From positions 1 through 37,786 of the forward strand of contig CAZPFS010000019.1 of the NCBI GenBank assembly GCA_964585925.1: DNA of 37,786 nucleotides. Direction: 5' to 3'. Positions 22,301 to 25,513 of the stretch are shown here, piece after piece. The stretch comes from JAAZLS01 sp964585925. GTDB taxonomy: Bacteria > Bacillota > Dethiobacteria > DTU022. The notes under the pieces were generated by a model that was not told the origin of the DNA, did not search any database, and saw nothing but the letters and a program-made list of their open reading frames with translations. The number at the start of each line of letters is the position of its first letter. Position 1 is the stretch's first letter. Both the position numbers and the translations under genes were made by a program.

Positions 22301-23810
22301 CCTTGGCAATGGCCGTGGAGTAGGAGCCGGCCAGAAAGGTATCGGCATAGATCTCACTATCGGCGGCCAGGGTGATCAGCGAGAAGGCCTTGGAGATGGC
22401 CACTGCGCCAATCAGAGAAAAGTCTTCTATAAAACCGACGGCAAACACCTCGATGTCGGAGAGGGAACTCTCGGGGGACACCCCCTGGTCCGGCGTGGCG
22501 GTGCCGTAGATCACGGTGTTGTCTGACTTGGCGGTCAATTTAACTTCTTTCCCCCGCAGGACCGCACCTTCCTGGATCTTGATCTCGGTTTTGCTGATAT
22601 CCTCATTATAGAGCCAGAGATCTGTAATATCATAATCGGCCGACTGGTAGGCCTCCAGTTCAATGTTTCCGGCCGAGTAAGTTGAACCCATTTCCACGTG
22701 GGCCAGGAGGCGGGCATTTTTTTCGATGATGATCTCCGGGGAGGCCAGGTAGATATTACCCGAGTCACCGCCCGAAGAGCCATTTATAGGATCGGTTTCC
22801 CCTTCAGCCAGCAGGCGGCGGCTGGAGACGGTAACCCCTTCTTTGACGGTGATACTGTAAAAGGGAACGCCGGTCCAGATTGCCTGGTCCACATCACTGG
22901 GAGCCCGGATCACTATATCCTCACCTGATGAACAGATATCATGATCAATGATGACCCGCCAATCAAGAGCGATCCAGCCGGCGGTCAATGAGGCCGGCAC
23001 GGGATCATTGTTTTCATCAACAACATAATTCCCCTCACTGTCTTTCTTCTGAGGGGCCATGAAAAAAACAAGGGAATGGCCATCCAAGCCGTCATGGATA
23101 AAGGTCCAGGAGCAATCCAGGTATCCGGTGCTGGTTGCCCAAACTGTATATTTGCTGCCCTCGCTTAATGATAAACTTGCGCCGTACATGCCGAGTTCAT
23201 CAGAATTAAAGCCGCCGGCAGTATACGTCTCATCGGTACACCATACGCTGAAATTCAATATGGCCTGTCTGGTAATGGCATCTAACGCCAGGCCACTGAA
23301 CGTGGGATAGAACCCGTCCGGTTGACCATCCGCATCGCCAAGGGGAGCAACTGCGCCGGGAGCAGGCTCGCCGCTCTCGCCGCCGGCGCCTTCACCGCCC
23401 ATGCCGGAAGAACTTCCTTCTCCCCCGGGCTCCGGCGTGCCTTGATCGTCTCCGGCAACGCCTTCATCCCCGGTCCCGCCGGAGGGGCTGTTCTCTCCGG
23501 GGGCCTGCTCATCACCGGGCAGCCCGGAAGAGGCGCCCTCCCCGGAGTTCTGATCTTCTGCGGAGCCCCCGGCGGGGGTGCCCTCTTCCGGGGAGCCCTG
23601 ATCGGCATTATCTCCTTCGGGGGATCCGCCTCCACCGGGATCGGCGGGCGGTGCCCCGTCCACCGGAGGTTCATCTGAAGCATGGGCGGTGGCAACCGGC
23701 GCCAGGAACGATAAAAATAACGCCCCCAGCAAGATCAGGCTAAATGCCAAAAGGCCCTTTTTCATTCTTCCCAATCTTTTCATCCCGCTTCTGATCGCCA
23801 GAGCGCTCAT
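1386..23810 (-). CDS. Giant secreted beta-helix/RTX-repeat surface protein (7474 aa)
   Basis: A single uninterrupted frame of 7474 codons. Order of parts: Sec signal peptide (1-44, cleavage after ATAHA); Gly/Glu/Pro/Ser linker (45-165); a long region (~170-5700) of alternating short beta-strands with AGGxxGxGAAVxxNxI-type motifs, typical of filamentous-haemagglutinin/autotransporter-like beta-helices; then (~5800-7306) RTX-like GGxGxDxφx repeats expected to bind Ca2+; finally a ZU5-like beta domain (~7345-7474). Likely a very large fibrous adhesin or surface-layer accessory. It lies 72 nt behind the TPR gene on the same strand with no terminator between them, so co-transcription is likely. 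The start at 23810 has GGGGGTGG four bases upstream; in-frame ATGs at codons 10 and 16 would also leave a good signal peptide. No LPXTG, SLH or C-terminal membrane anchor is visible, so attachment is unknown. Function is inferred; the architecture is directly visible. Confidence 0.9.
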   Translation of the reverse strand: MSALAIRSGMKRLGRMKKGLLAFSLILLGALFLSFLAPVATAHASDEPPVDGAPPADPGGGGSPEGDNADQGSPEEGTPAGGSAEDQNSGEGASSGLPGDEQAPGENSPSGGTGDEGVAGDDQGTPEPGGEGSSSGMGGEGAGGESGEPAPGAVAPLGDADGQPDGFYPTFSGLALDAITRQAILNFSVWCTDETYTAGGFNSDELGMYGASLSLSEGSKYTVWATSTGYLDCSWTFIHDGLDGHSLVFFMAPQKKDSEGNYVVDENNDPVPASLTAGWIALDWRVIIDHDICSSGEDIVIRAPSDVDQAIWTGVPFYSITVKEGVTVSSRRLLAEGETDPINGSSGGDSGNIYLASPEIIIEKNARLLAHVEMGSTYSAGNIELEAYQSADYDITDLWLYNEDISKTEIKIQEGAVLRGKEVKLTAKSDNTVIYGTATPDQGVSPESSLSDIEVFAVGFIEDFSLIGAVAISKAFSLITLAADSEIYADTFLAGSYSTAIAKAAPLGIGAGVAVAIVDTEARIEAAGKIITSGDCALISRADNTIQANGTATIAPGGIAAGVAVSILNSKSFVHVTESAVLHIGGNLTVKAETIDRNWTQALSATGQGGKVGVAVALSIEHGETEAYLDGRAEVAGDIVVAALTERKEIAATMIGIPVTRNGVNAAAGVNTGCQNDLASEIKSQIIGKIKGIFLPKIKKLILDKSEEANKKTGSDQSPFEMAAAVAIHSDTNLATARIGDPESTVKAEVKAKGRITILARAESQPFLIAIGTVKESKDEPPAGGEEEDDGTKFAGSAAVAIGLYTNEATAFVGPGAAVDSAGKLEVKAEALSDYEFTYMVELVTIWARRYSSSADGHQVVKRDDIIEVKDGHSAGGEAGHLYRYLGEFSETLDLGKVDFSQATLWEDLGSAWVYRSKEMIRVLTTYLDASFGLADDLVNTWTQSTAKGADVSICGAVTILEIECKAHSYLDRGAKVNQETGDNFRTGNQEVAVESLCVNELINFGGNIQTPGVSGAAADAKSWKPEINFGGPGSGGETAAAGGTVVLIWMENSSRAEVKEGVILYGDNLKVTADNSVLAVTLCAAGGKAGDFGFDGVFSMLEIDNQTLAQIDGGARVVVGNKALSAENWESLLVRASDNTIIINLVGGVAVSENIGVGVAVAVNNLTRHTEAALGALLDSSGGERPGEETWTVISAGPVVIDAVNDGYLISAALASAVSKDKKEAPQDKKTAPQGGGDYGIGVSGEVVLNNIKDTVLAYIRRASLQAAKVIITSRNYTTIIAAGGSVAMVAKKDKTSLGLAGSYAQNTIDNRIRALVIESDLALGGELKVAAEAKEMIISVSASGSGAAGSKGCSVAGQVSVNLISSTVEASILKESAVRAGSIELIAKDSSSILAIAGALAYGGKAGIGAAVAWNEIYQKPAGEGDPTGTNAVLALIQDSDVISRLNIRLEAESANRILAITAAAGASSEEQGLALAATVSMNTISTDTLAYIIGKKDQGLQAGGEVILDASNSSYILAVAGGLSYSQQASIGVAGSYNEISNTVAAYVGAAGTAGETILTAEALRIKARMEGFILNITAGGGAGGKVAVNGSVSINTITNQVSAYIVNSTIDTRTAVTLEAWDRSEIGSIAGAVGGSQENAFGAALAVNYIGSFGGLGQPLQVLCYIEDSRVLVTTGAVSLLAFSEAIIKSISAAGGIGGKNAIFGAVSLNFINTDLAVYIKDCLATAEKERYVRAKGDITLDAVDNSAIGIIAGNFSGSGGTAAVGAAVSIVYIGNGDLSAFNKYLENEEYEKGSEEEEREITEEDYGYDDPRFAETSKVRVYIDHSTVDSGSGRVLLRATSNNAIFNITAGVAIGGKAGVQGSVSVNYIYSNVWAQILNGSQVSAAGDIRVEALSLLREDIPRGALQEGSDRSPVGEFDGSGEDDGACALTSIQSLAGAIAGGGKAGVGIALAINYIAGSYRAGIEGSEVTSENGDIIVLARSEAGIQSISAALAGGGNLGGAGAVSLNFIQNSIIAAITGSTVASRKTDATIHNEIHPGIRVEAKDSSSIWSLCGQINFGGNAGIGAAAGYNTIGNMVHASIYDSQVTSETYTVISALSEALIMTLVAGGGGGAQVSVNGSVAVNSIGNDIAAYIESSQVLGELDIILLASDSSEIGSIAGSVGGAGMVAVGASVAVNYIGTSGNPQRVQAYILNSRVISDRGKIVIAAAGETIIKSISAAGGAAGKVAVYGAVSVNWIYTDIAAFIKDCGDGDGTKLVRAAGDISLQAIDHSAVSVIAGNFAVAGVVGVGAAVGVVFVGSGTLEGGDPAQGNYEVSDAHQESEAKEFDYSQPTFNDDSKVRAFIESSQVESSGGAVKLIAKSNGAVFNISAGAGVGGAVGIQGSVSVNYLHTGVSAYILKATVNADTDILLQALSEERTTIPKGALQVDPAPGENVESFDGGADRDGDQESLKTDPSSPERLTNIQSVAGAVAGGSVGLGAVIAVNHLQNNYLVYLIDSILTAVGDVTLEAQSRAGIETVSAAAAAAGTFAAAGSVSLNFINNTIEVYILSATITAENISLEARDRSAIRSISGQINYSGQVGLGAAAAYNEISNVIRAYVAQYPAKAKPVLNARGNILIRAISDSSINTIAASGSFGANFGGSATVVINLIENRVEAFITDALVTAGGNIYILADSQSLTGSYGGSFGVGAVGAGAAVIVNILNNTTRAYIEGSEVSARGNGAALKVLLWDADGNRVTPDQQVKGLVVIASNKEALTIYSASVGAGLAGASGQVSTNIICNTTEAYINSSKINSDQDQGEWVIVRANQVTGIRIYAGSIDAGGAAVGGAVDATFLTQQTGAYLKDSTIYAGSGVELAAITSLKPLGGSDQPTIVIVGSSLSAMFSLAGAVSVVVTDNQNEAFIQASKVYTLGSIKVFSSHNIDLEVYGGTVSGSGYVGAGGTVVVSSFKNICRAEVIGSELNACESVVIMARSRDKINVKVGTAGIGVTGAGVAGSISVILVETTTEATLRSDPTTGKYSTINQDPRFRPGGSYGPGTAQTISIKADNRSEVNTTSGALGAGAGLGVGAAIDYTGIQNRTVAMVGAGSKLYARGDINLEALSEKIVDSRVYSVGGGLFGISGAVSIICVGQSMDEDSSGEFNEDYHNQLNNDLSPDSRLYYEDDQGNKQNRLPGDDLGNKTKILIDKNKVPELFGNPDLESKITAAFVQNAGNKASRAEIVSGQKVTIQATGKHDLNSKPNNAAAGAAAVGGTVAHIFAAENTRAYLGDYGYLRAGDLSLRAEVLALADAQCLCVAGSAILGVHVYLARADVQPVVEAFIGDRADVVVSNDLQIEALVTPAVTATVKGVTVSGVGEVGESRAEAIVKPKTKAWIGNYAAIVAGSQPISGNPQLTLISRGSLSGTPRLEFISHTIRVEGEFIFERGVVMSGEPELAFDGETSTLTRNDGGSWLDDGFLKNFDIVISGTRENDGAYTIAEISADGKVLTLSGGKLLKDEIAGKNINVGLEGLFTLEKFESSKLTLIWAGGGRSWEELGLLEGDLLTLEIDGEAQNFKISRMDGIHLRLDIGEMDEAQQLFLDRYLGESGSRDFYFVSLEKIARLVSIKAAEKHLANDRVKYVGAAGQSLQGQGLQVGDFLTLLVTDPFGQNSGLYKIIGFEDGGFTAILDTEGRVVSTPAGGTESGEAVIRFSPELCRSEGSWLADGFLPGDIIRVNGTSHNNNYYEIKEISADGKRLVFYKGEYITDENISAGTAVSIVSQGYDRISRDSGSWAEDGFKPGQSITVDGPGQNNGIYRIRAISGDGKHLFLESQGGLKEETSKDIVISIYSSASTISVKAAVLLPVNAGGKPGETARAEAEGISGSAILTGSGVYATADLNTEARAYLGVGVKITVPGTIRIEAPVATRTLAYTDVVNIGGLLDVSVNKAEVKCASSIAALVGAGAVIRGNDLQVIARGDEYGYAEALGGCGGAISGLAAQAATSLNKDPQSSENYGTSAIVGAGAQIDVGSFRLQAEHKHRFNSRVDTLNISLVGGSGAFATNKVFSSVGAQIGDNAVINAYLILVSAVNEAEKDWLNDEAGKDLYNVDSGSGGALVDVPLAGSSTEISFETKVNVGEGAGLNVIGDPFIPGSLILEACNLTLARDRVRLHAGGAIEVADAASKINALLYLAEINIGKNALLKSVGDIILSALARAEIETSAEAKTWGLAGGADGASLSRVEAENRVSVDSGARLFAEGQINLMAGQNSRGETNRLTMKALTHIDNNGVAPAGGTPQAEALIILTSRITIKEGALTQSVSDTNLIAEKGPTIASGKATGRDWVKDVFGAEIKGGSGLLTLDPLVRVDGTVEAGLRSERYLEIDADGRINCSDGITWAWEKAILAEHLLNQINQFKYLAVQYAGTQAGEAFAAQAQFLVQELARMGIDVSGDKPLPQVWIDLIIVSGIKAEQPNINVLAEGGSLIGNGILSACATPAKISIVNHSPHYLVLTDLLIPEREGGLLIYNYAPVLGADLNEVLNLINQVREACFTIRTSGSAGFPASSIYIENTYDDGLNPPAIEIRGNIKNVGTQARPGLVTIKSRGGISCLGSIEAGTLEITAGGSFMQGYIDYQFDVGGSPRALWGELARLIQGEDFPYPADPEIWSFYGDVILGITFYEAYKLVYEEYPYESLQGQINQLISSILSADNPQVGAIRADNIFIAARYLNINGTIEAGGTIQEVTLGGDKLNGKIQAYRVLNSARAGSMTYKDCPLLTSERGFNIYYDPIREAIIVEPLAIRGGYVELFGQIINTGSGKIIALDGFGEIEIDNQTDLDLVIKGLDTGLGMPGTVVITDTAKKKPGSENVYTVTRYRRIYDANTGLYQVEIKSYYSDDPNHLISNSTASGSSAGYQPVLGYRYEWVMGQKVGEEEIRTYRSKDWLGMDWAAKDPDNLYSYVSYTIGTPFPMPEGEYMRYAPEWQNAPYVYYEEHRTSDDWELWGYRNWSEKSWFLGYTWHYEEYTYRKGSIDVFHHSIRADYPIAIEFAGNRSGSINIHSKGDVVLEGPVRNESGHTVLTADGAIYSNTDQPIVSWDLFLVAQQGIGGDLPLPISLGGGSLIAIAYAGDINIRETSGFLNIDQVYASAGNVRLEAKSGMKAVAKDEISIIGKRIELITAYGSIGGDLNGNSALRIDSGEGEGAGLIASARGNINLTEVNGSLQVISVVSQEGDVTLAVPDGSLRNPNYGEYLQNSALLALWEKYMGGQENSPQNIAAFLEEAYRKRIAGTSYREWTPNIVGKNISLSAAGDIGGAAWSTLLLFNGDSVVVNISKELKSLLAAAERGDVVFYNEQGQVVDPAEAFKILIRSIESIGLQAQGRVAISAGGSVYLFADGDLRLDTVSSANGGDVRIKSGGGIFNAADSGAVNIRGGEIYLEASGGPIGAAGKPIIVQQGDSKTLNARSAYDIYLKGVSGTYQEHYCDGSLNLEFIYSPGKVFLESTGDVIDARNDGRENIAAAALEITAFTIGSSDRYLKVDLEQPGPAQSGNLDLEAAGGNIYLEAIRGNLCLGTVKTPYWDVFLRAGDSIFAGTPDPGAANIQAGNINLWAVNGAIGRAEKYLAIATLGSGELSAESGGDIYMIEVSGDLILNTVFSSWGDVYLQSSGSISGVGVKNIICRKAFLLAEGDIDAVGGYLRTAVDYLEARAGSGSIRIRNSRGLIIGGFTDTAGLSAAGEVDLIVFGDLQIQSRIAAGGALTVSVSGRLEVERDITAGGDLLLVTADTAAAGEDILVRAGAVISSEGGSLTLQSGDDLLLEAGSLLAAADRVSLYLDFSAGSPDPGVGSNLELCGEIRAPLLEIYGGDDGDRILIQTACPLLQTVIEAGAGNDVITLDRLGPVLSQYDGQLPTIDLDGQEGSDRYIINLSGESSYIININDTGSGAGDEDILTVNATGGDDRILIRHNFIALINKGLDLDGDGYDDLERINYNVAAGFDPLANGGAGTWLGCTLEQVIINAFEGDDHLILDDTGTCFTINGGGGNDTFQIGQIFHSARDPLAGIAEEDQFPTLETAQGFLSRGISFALAIRGGGGDDQFLVCHNQAPLDLYGEDGDDEFLVRVFAVLGGNGHESGQITNGLLNIEGGAGINTLLLLLSEENDQIVLTEEGIYGGGVLASHADLQRLEIDGMAGDDLFYILSVGPETEVLITGNLGSDTFIIAGEITGPGVVYDGQGNPVILPEASRQTGLIQGKLTLIGGPGEGANRALSDAVTLPAETNRYLPTGTNGSGEGDTFTDEGATFTEAVIGSYLGILDDEGRVVQIRRILALDGSTLILDLPLDPDREGAVKYVILNTSPAHFVDEGTQTDRLLVYNDGSTGDDQGGLDLDQAAGTLSLTGLNMESGIEFRDMEELRIWLGSGNDCFTVHNTAPSLKTEIFGGDGDDKFLLYSCRGDLNINGDGGNDYFDLLFDGSARGDVILNGGRGDDYFNLEFSPEYLEYVILNGDEGDDSFSFADGVVLNGVINGGAGLDTLDYGRYGSARHIFILGWDESGYFGVEESPAGPGCTILDGFNGIRRVIGSLAEGDELYGIPEVGGRWLLDGEKSTYQAEGAFDGEGDPLALNFIYFDYLFGGNGNDSFIMLDGATLSGDIDGGGGQNTLDYRAYTSGVIVNLPAFSATGISGSITGINIVYGGQGDDHLIGDRGNNILASTGGNDILEGGSGNNTYLIYEGFGTVQIIETRQGEDTLDFSNVRSDLIFELVDRIVKKLEEGQVTGSVSYGGRILNLIGGFGNDTFNLNSGQRRLNIESGPGDDIFNLGGNGVLTGNIDSGPGDDIFNFAGSARVLGNIDGGDGDDTFNLSGSAAIQGNTNGGSGNDRFNFSGYGTLNVNIDGGSGDDIFFLTEGATVQGVINGGSGDDTFLFAGRARVTGAIDGGEGKNTLDFSACTASLDLTLSGIGLLNGFNGREGGRLKEFKNISFLIGGESEKGDSLTGLAEGGRFILEVTHEGSDIWNLYQNLIGSRGLSFTGLEVLRGGRGDNTFIIGSAQQYDLYGGAGNDTFIFLDAGRLTSDGHGRYGNLDGGAGNNTLDFSACAGPRDFLLTAPGNTVGFNGRVEGIAGEFRNITGLTGSRAPDDSLSGLNRANVWEIRGANGGIYRAGGRSLAFTSLETLNGGALNDRFRLFDGASFEGRINGGGGSNTLDYSGVSKGIEVNLGAGEAFMIVGSFSAIQNVTGSSGDDLIIGDDGPNILDGGPGNDIILGGGGDDIIYGREGNDELYGEEGNDTLYGGAGDDYLDGGDGDDILNTGGGHNILIGGDGEDKAIVAYRSTYECPHDDIEIWVFLRPFEPDTEEASEFISSDTGGTIEITGGSILIPAGVLPGDALVTIRTLSSGEMLEALSASPGLILSSQVYEITSTGPAYFGENNFIFITLEFDYGKFSPGQSPVVHYFDPETGKWIAVETTISFNEKSGKWEATIKVNHLGIFAVLGTA
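1389..1785 (-). other. C-terminal ZU5-like beta domain of the giant protein
   Basis: The last ~130 residues have no RTX motif. They read GGTIEITGGSILIPAGVLPG, then VTIRTL, a strand-rich middle with FITLEFDYG, HYFDPETGKW and a final HLGIFAVLG. The pattern of a preceding IPAGAL-like motif and terminal H-x-G-x-F-A-V resembles ZU5-type domains seen in other large bacterial surface proteins. Assignment is by memory of the pattern, not a profile search. Confidence 0.5.
1893..2162 (-). repeat. Ten tandem RTX nonapeptide repeats
   Basis: Residues 7217-7306 split cleanly into ten nine-residue units, for example GGPGNDIIL, GGGGDDIIY, GREGNDELY, GEEGNDTLY and GGAGDDYLD: the canonical GGxGxDxUx Ca2+-binding beta-roll. 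The first, second and ninth units are degenerate (GSSGDDLII, GDDGPNILD, TGGGHNILI). In known RTX proteins this roll folds on meeting millimolar external Ca2+. Confidence 0.9.
3043..3456 (-). repeat. 21-residue RTX-like tandem repeats (63-bp period)
   Basis: About six and a half units of the form NIDGGxGDDxFNxxGxAxVxG repeat every 21 residues (63 bp), with a GDD/GND Ca-type turn in each. The regular spacing, longer than the classical nine residues, suggests a beta-solenoid with one Ca-type turn per rung pair rather than a continuous RTX roll. Confidence 0.8.
3700..6300 (-). repeat. Dispersed RTX-like motifs separated by beta domains
   Basis: Motifs such as GGSGNNTYL, GGQGDDHLI, GGNGNDSFI, GGAGLDTLDY, GGRGDDYFNL, GDEGDDSFSF, GGDGDDKFLL and GGGGNDTFQI recur every 30-100 residues between longer beta-rich stretches, extending the Ca-binding region N-terminal to the compact arrays. 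Limits are approximate. Confidence 0.7.
8770..9260 (-). other. Tyr/Trp-rich insert within the giant protein
   Basis: About 160 residues (around 4850-5014) are rich in Tyr and Trp (for example YSYVSYTIGTPFP, APYVYYEEHRTSDDWELWGY, FLGYTWHYEEYTYR) and lack the Gly/Ala beta-helix pattern on both sides. This looks like a discrete inserted domain, perhaps a binding site for a glycan or aromatic polymer. I do not recognise the family. Confidence 0.5.
12303..13465 (-). repeat. Five SWxxDGF-type small beta-domain repeats
   Basis: About five copies of a 60-80-residue unit with the core SWxxDGFxxGDxIxVxG, then NNGxYxIxxISADGKxLxLxxG. The best copies are the first (GSWLDDGFL...ISADGKVLTL), fourth (GSWLADGFL...ISADGKRLVF) and fifth (GSWAEDGFK...ISGDGKHLFL); the second and third are degenerate. 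They break the beta-helix region and look like small barrel-like modules. A related unit may occur near 4800-5000. Confidence 0.65.
16065..17624 (-). repeat. Super-repeat unit B of the giant protein (520 aa)
   Basis: Measured from the conserved motif QINFGGNAGIGAAAGYN to its next occurrence QINYSGQVGLGAAAAYN, exactly 1560 nt (residues 2063-2582). The unit contains, in order, matches to unit A: SEIGSIAGSVGG, a KSISAAGGAAGK segment with AFIKDC, an acidic spacer ending in a DDSKVR-type motif, IPKGALQ, and TNIQSVAGAVAGG. The unit was therefore duplicated as a whole. Confidence 0.8.
17625..19235 (-). repeat. Super-repeat unit A of the giant protein (537 aa)
   Basis: Residues 1526-2062, collinear with unit B over its whole length: SEIGSIAGAVGG, KSISAAGGIGGK with VYIKDC, an acidic spacer then ETSKVRVYI, IPRGALQ, and TSIQSLAGAIAGG. 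Length differences fall in the acidic linker (more than ten Glu/Asp in ~40 residues) and nearby loops, so the beta-helix framework is kept while loops vary. Confidence 0.8.
20950..21300 (-). other. Non-helical LYRYLG module within the giant protein
   Basis: About 115 residues containing VKRDDIIEVKDGH, HLYRYLGEF, VDFSQATLWEDLGSAW and a hydrophobic helix-like tail interrupt the beta-helix repeats. I recall similar segments (VxxGDxVxVxxGHxYRYxG, then xDLSxxxYxDxxLWxxL) in other very large bacterial haemagglutinin-like proteins. Function unknown. Confidence 0.5.
23315..23678 (-). other. Gly/Glu/Pro/Ser-rich linker after the signal peptide
   Basis: Residues 45-165 consist almost wholly of G, E, P, S, D and A with no predicted structure, strongly acidic. 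It would act as a flexible spacer between the cell surface and the first beta domain, or a cell-wall-crossing segment. Confidence 0.7.
23679..23810 (-). other. Sec signal peptide of the giant protein
   Basis: The basic n-region (MKRLGRMKK) is followed by a hydrophobic stretch from residue 19 to 39 and an AxA-type site ATAHA, with cleavage predicted after Ala44. There is no lipobox cysteine. An N-terminal Sec signal is unusual for an RTX protein, since most leave through a type I secretion system. Confidence 0.85.
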
Positions 23811-23882
23811 TTTGCCACCCCCGGTATTGATGGTAATTCTATTTCTAATGCTCCGAAAGTAATAAATAATAGCTGAAAGAAT

Positions 23883-25394
23883 CTAAAGTCCCTCCAGCGC
23901 CTTCAAAATCTTGTTGGTCTCCTCGATCAAGGCTTTGTCACTTGAAATGGCCAGAACCTTCTCAAAATCTTTTTTCGCCTCTTCCATTCGCTCCAGGTTC
24001 AGATAGGCAATCCCCCGGTTAAAATAGGAGATCTCCAGGCCGACCTGAAGCTCAATGGCCCGGGTATAATCGGCCGCCGCCTCCTCGTATTTCTTTAAAA
24101 GGGAGTAAACATTACCCCTTTGATAATAGGCCGCTTTATATCCCGGATCCGCCTGGAGCGTGCGGTTGAGATAGTCAAGGCCCGGATCATAGCTGTCCAG
24201 CTGCAGATAGGCAAGAGCGATCCGGTAGTTACCCTCCGCGTCCCCGGGGTTGCATTCTAAAAAGCGCTGCCAATCGGCGATGGCCTGTTCATACTTTTTC
24301 TGCTGGAAAAAGACCAGGCCCCGCTGCTGGCAGCAAACCGCCAGCTCCGGGTCGATGGCCAGGGCAGCGCTGAAATCCCTCTCTGCCGCCGGATAATCCT
24401 TTTTTTGCAAGTAACCCAACCCCCGGTTGAAGAAAAGAAAGGCCCGGGAACCATCGAGCTTGATGGCCTCACTCCATTCCCCAATGGCCTTCTCCGGGTT
24501 ATCCTGGATAAAATAAATATTGCCCCGGTTGGTATGTATCTCCAGGGTTTTGCCCACCATCTGCTCGAGACTCTCCCAATCGTCCAGGGCCCGCTCATAG
24601 AAACCGCTGTTCTGGCAAGCCAGCGCCCGCACCCTCAGGGCTTCCGCCCGGTATTTCTTCTGCCTGATCAGAGCGTCCGCATCCTCAATCGCCTGAGACC
24701 AGCGCCCGGTCAGAAGGTAAGCATCGGCTCGGCCGGCCAGGGCCTCCTGGTTCTGCGGCTCCCGGTCCAGAACATTGCTAAAATCAGCGATAGCCTGCTC
24801 CTGGTTCCCCAGCAAAGCGTTGATTCTGCCGCCCAGAAGATAGGGCTCCGCCGGCGCCGGATCCAGATCGAGGGAGGTGGCGATATCCTGGAGCGCCCCC
24901 AGGGGATCCTCCAGACCCAGCTGCACCTGGGCCCTTTCAAAATAAAGGAAGGCAGCCCTGGGAGCCAGGGAGAGGGCTGAATCGTATTCGATCAAGGCCA
25001 AAGCATAATCGCCCCGGTTGAAATAATTCCGTCCTTTATCGGTCAGGATCAAAACTTTTTCGATGGTCCCTTGATCAAAACTGCCTCCGTGTCCGGAGGA
25101 AAGCAGATCGGCAGCCGAACTGAGAGCGCCCTTGACCTTTTCCCTGAAATCCCAAAGGAGCCCCAGACTGGTGTTGATATTTTTGGAGTTCCCGAAATTG
25201 TCCCCGGCCAAACCCGGAGAAATCGGTTGCGGTGAAGCGGGGGTTCCCCTCCCGCCCTCCAGCGGAGGCGCCGGCCCTTGAACATCTTCAACCTGCCCGG
25301 AGGTTCGGCTATATCCGCTCAGCCAGGCGCTGCCCAGAACACTGAGCACCAAAACGATTGCTGTTCCGAGGGCAATCGGTTTTTTGAATTTCAT
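23883..25394 (-). CDS. Membrane-anchored TPR-repeat protein (~11 TPRs)
   Basis: A 503-residue protein. A basic start (MKFKK) and hydrophobic stretch at residues 7-25 with no clear AxA site suggest an N-terminal membrane anchor with the rest outside. A Pro/Gly/Ser-rich linker (~30-65) follows, then about eleven tandem 34-residue TPRs from ~125 to the end, with typical W/Y-G-Y-A-F-P positions (for example FNRGLGYLQKKDYPAAERDF). TPRs hold peptides or partner proteins. It sits immediately upstream of the giant exoprotein gene (72 nt, same strand, no terminator), so a scaffold, assembly or secretion-partner role for that protein is the simplest inference. The start at 25394 has GGGGAG about nine bases upstream. 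No enzyme motif is visible; a tetratricopeptide regulator is the alternative. Confidence 0.85.
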   Translation of the reverse strand: MKFKKPIALGTAIVLVLSVLGSAWLSGYSRTSGQVEDVQGPAPPLEGGRGTPASPQPISPGLAGDNFGNSKNINTSLGLLWDFREKVKGALSSAADLLSSGHGGSFDQGTIEKVLILTDKGRNYFNRGDYALALIEYDSALSLAPRAAFLYFERAQVQLGLEDPLGALQDIATSLDLDPAPAEPYLLGGRINALLGNQEQAIADFSNVLDREPQNQEALAGRADAYLLTGRWSQAIEDADALIRQKKYRAEALRVRALACQNSGFYERALDDWESLEQMVGKTLEIHTNRGNIYFIQDNPEKAIGEWSEAIKLDGSRAFLFFNRGLGYLQKKDYPAAERDFSAALAIDPELAVCCQQRGLVFFQQKKYEQAIADWQRFLECNPGDAEGNYRIALAYLQLDSYDPGLDYLNRTLQADPGYKAAYYQRGNVYSLLKKYEEAAADYTRAIELQVGLEISYFNRGIAYLNLERMEEAKKDFEKVLAISSDKALIEETNKILKALEGL

Positions 25395-25433
25395 TTTGAT
25401 CCGCTCCCCAATAAATCAAAAAACTTTCGGGTA

Positions 25434-25464
25434 ACCGCCCGCGAGGGTTTTTGCCCCGGGCGGT
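25434..25464 (-). terminator. Hairpin between the DUF2442 and TPR genes
   Basis: ACCGCCCG and CGGGCGGT pair perfectly across a 15-nt loop. In the minus direction the stem is followed after about ten bases by TTTTTTG. It could be a leaky terminator after the DUF2442 gene or an attenuator in the leader of the TPR/giant-protein operon. Confidence 0.4.
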
Positions 25465-25513
25465 GATCATCAATCGCAATCCAGGCCGGCATCGATCAAA
25501 TAATACCGGCTTA

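Noticed and set aside
13477..22526. Many frames of 100-300 codons on both strands inside the giant gene
   Set aside because: Repetitive high-GC coding sequence produces long shadow frames; none has a start site, family motif or distinct codon pattern.
1386..23810. Type I secretion substrate or LPXTG/SLH-anchored protein
   Set aside because: There is an N-terminal Sec signal, no ABC exporter or membrane fusion gene in the window, and no LPXTG or SLH motif near the C-terminus.
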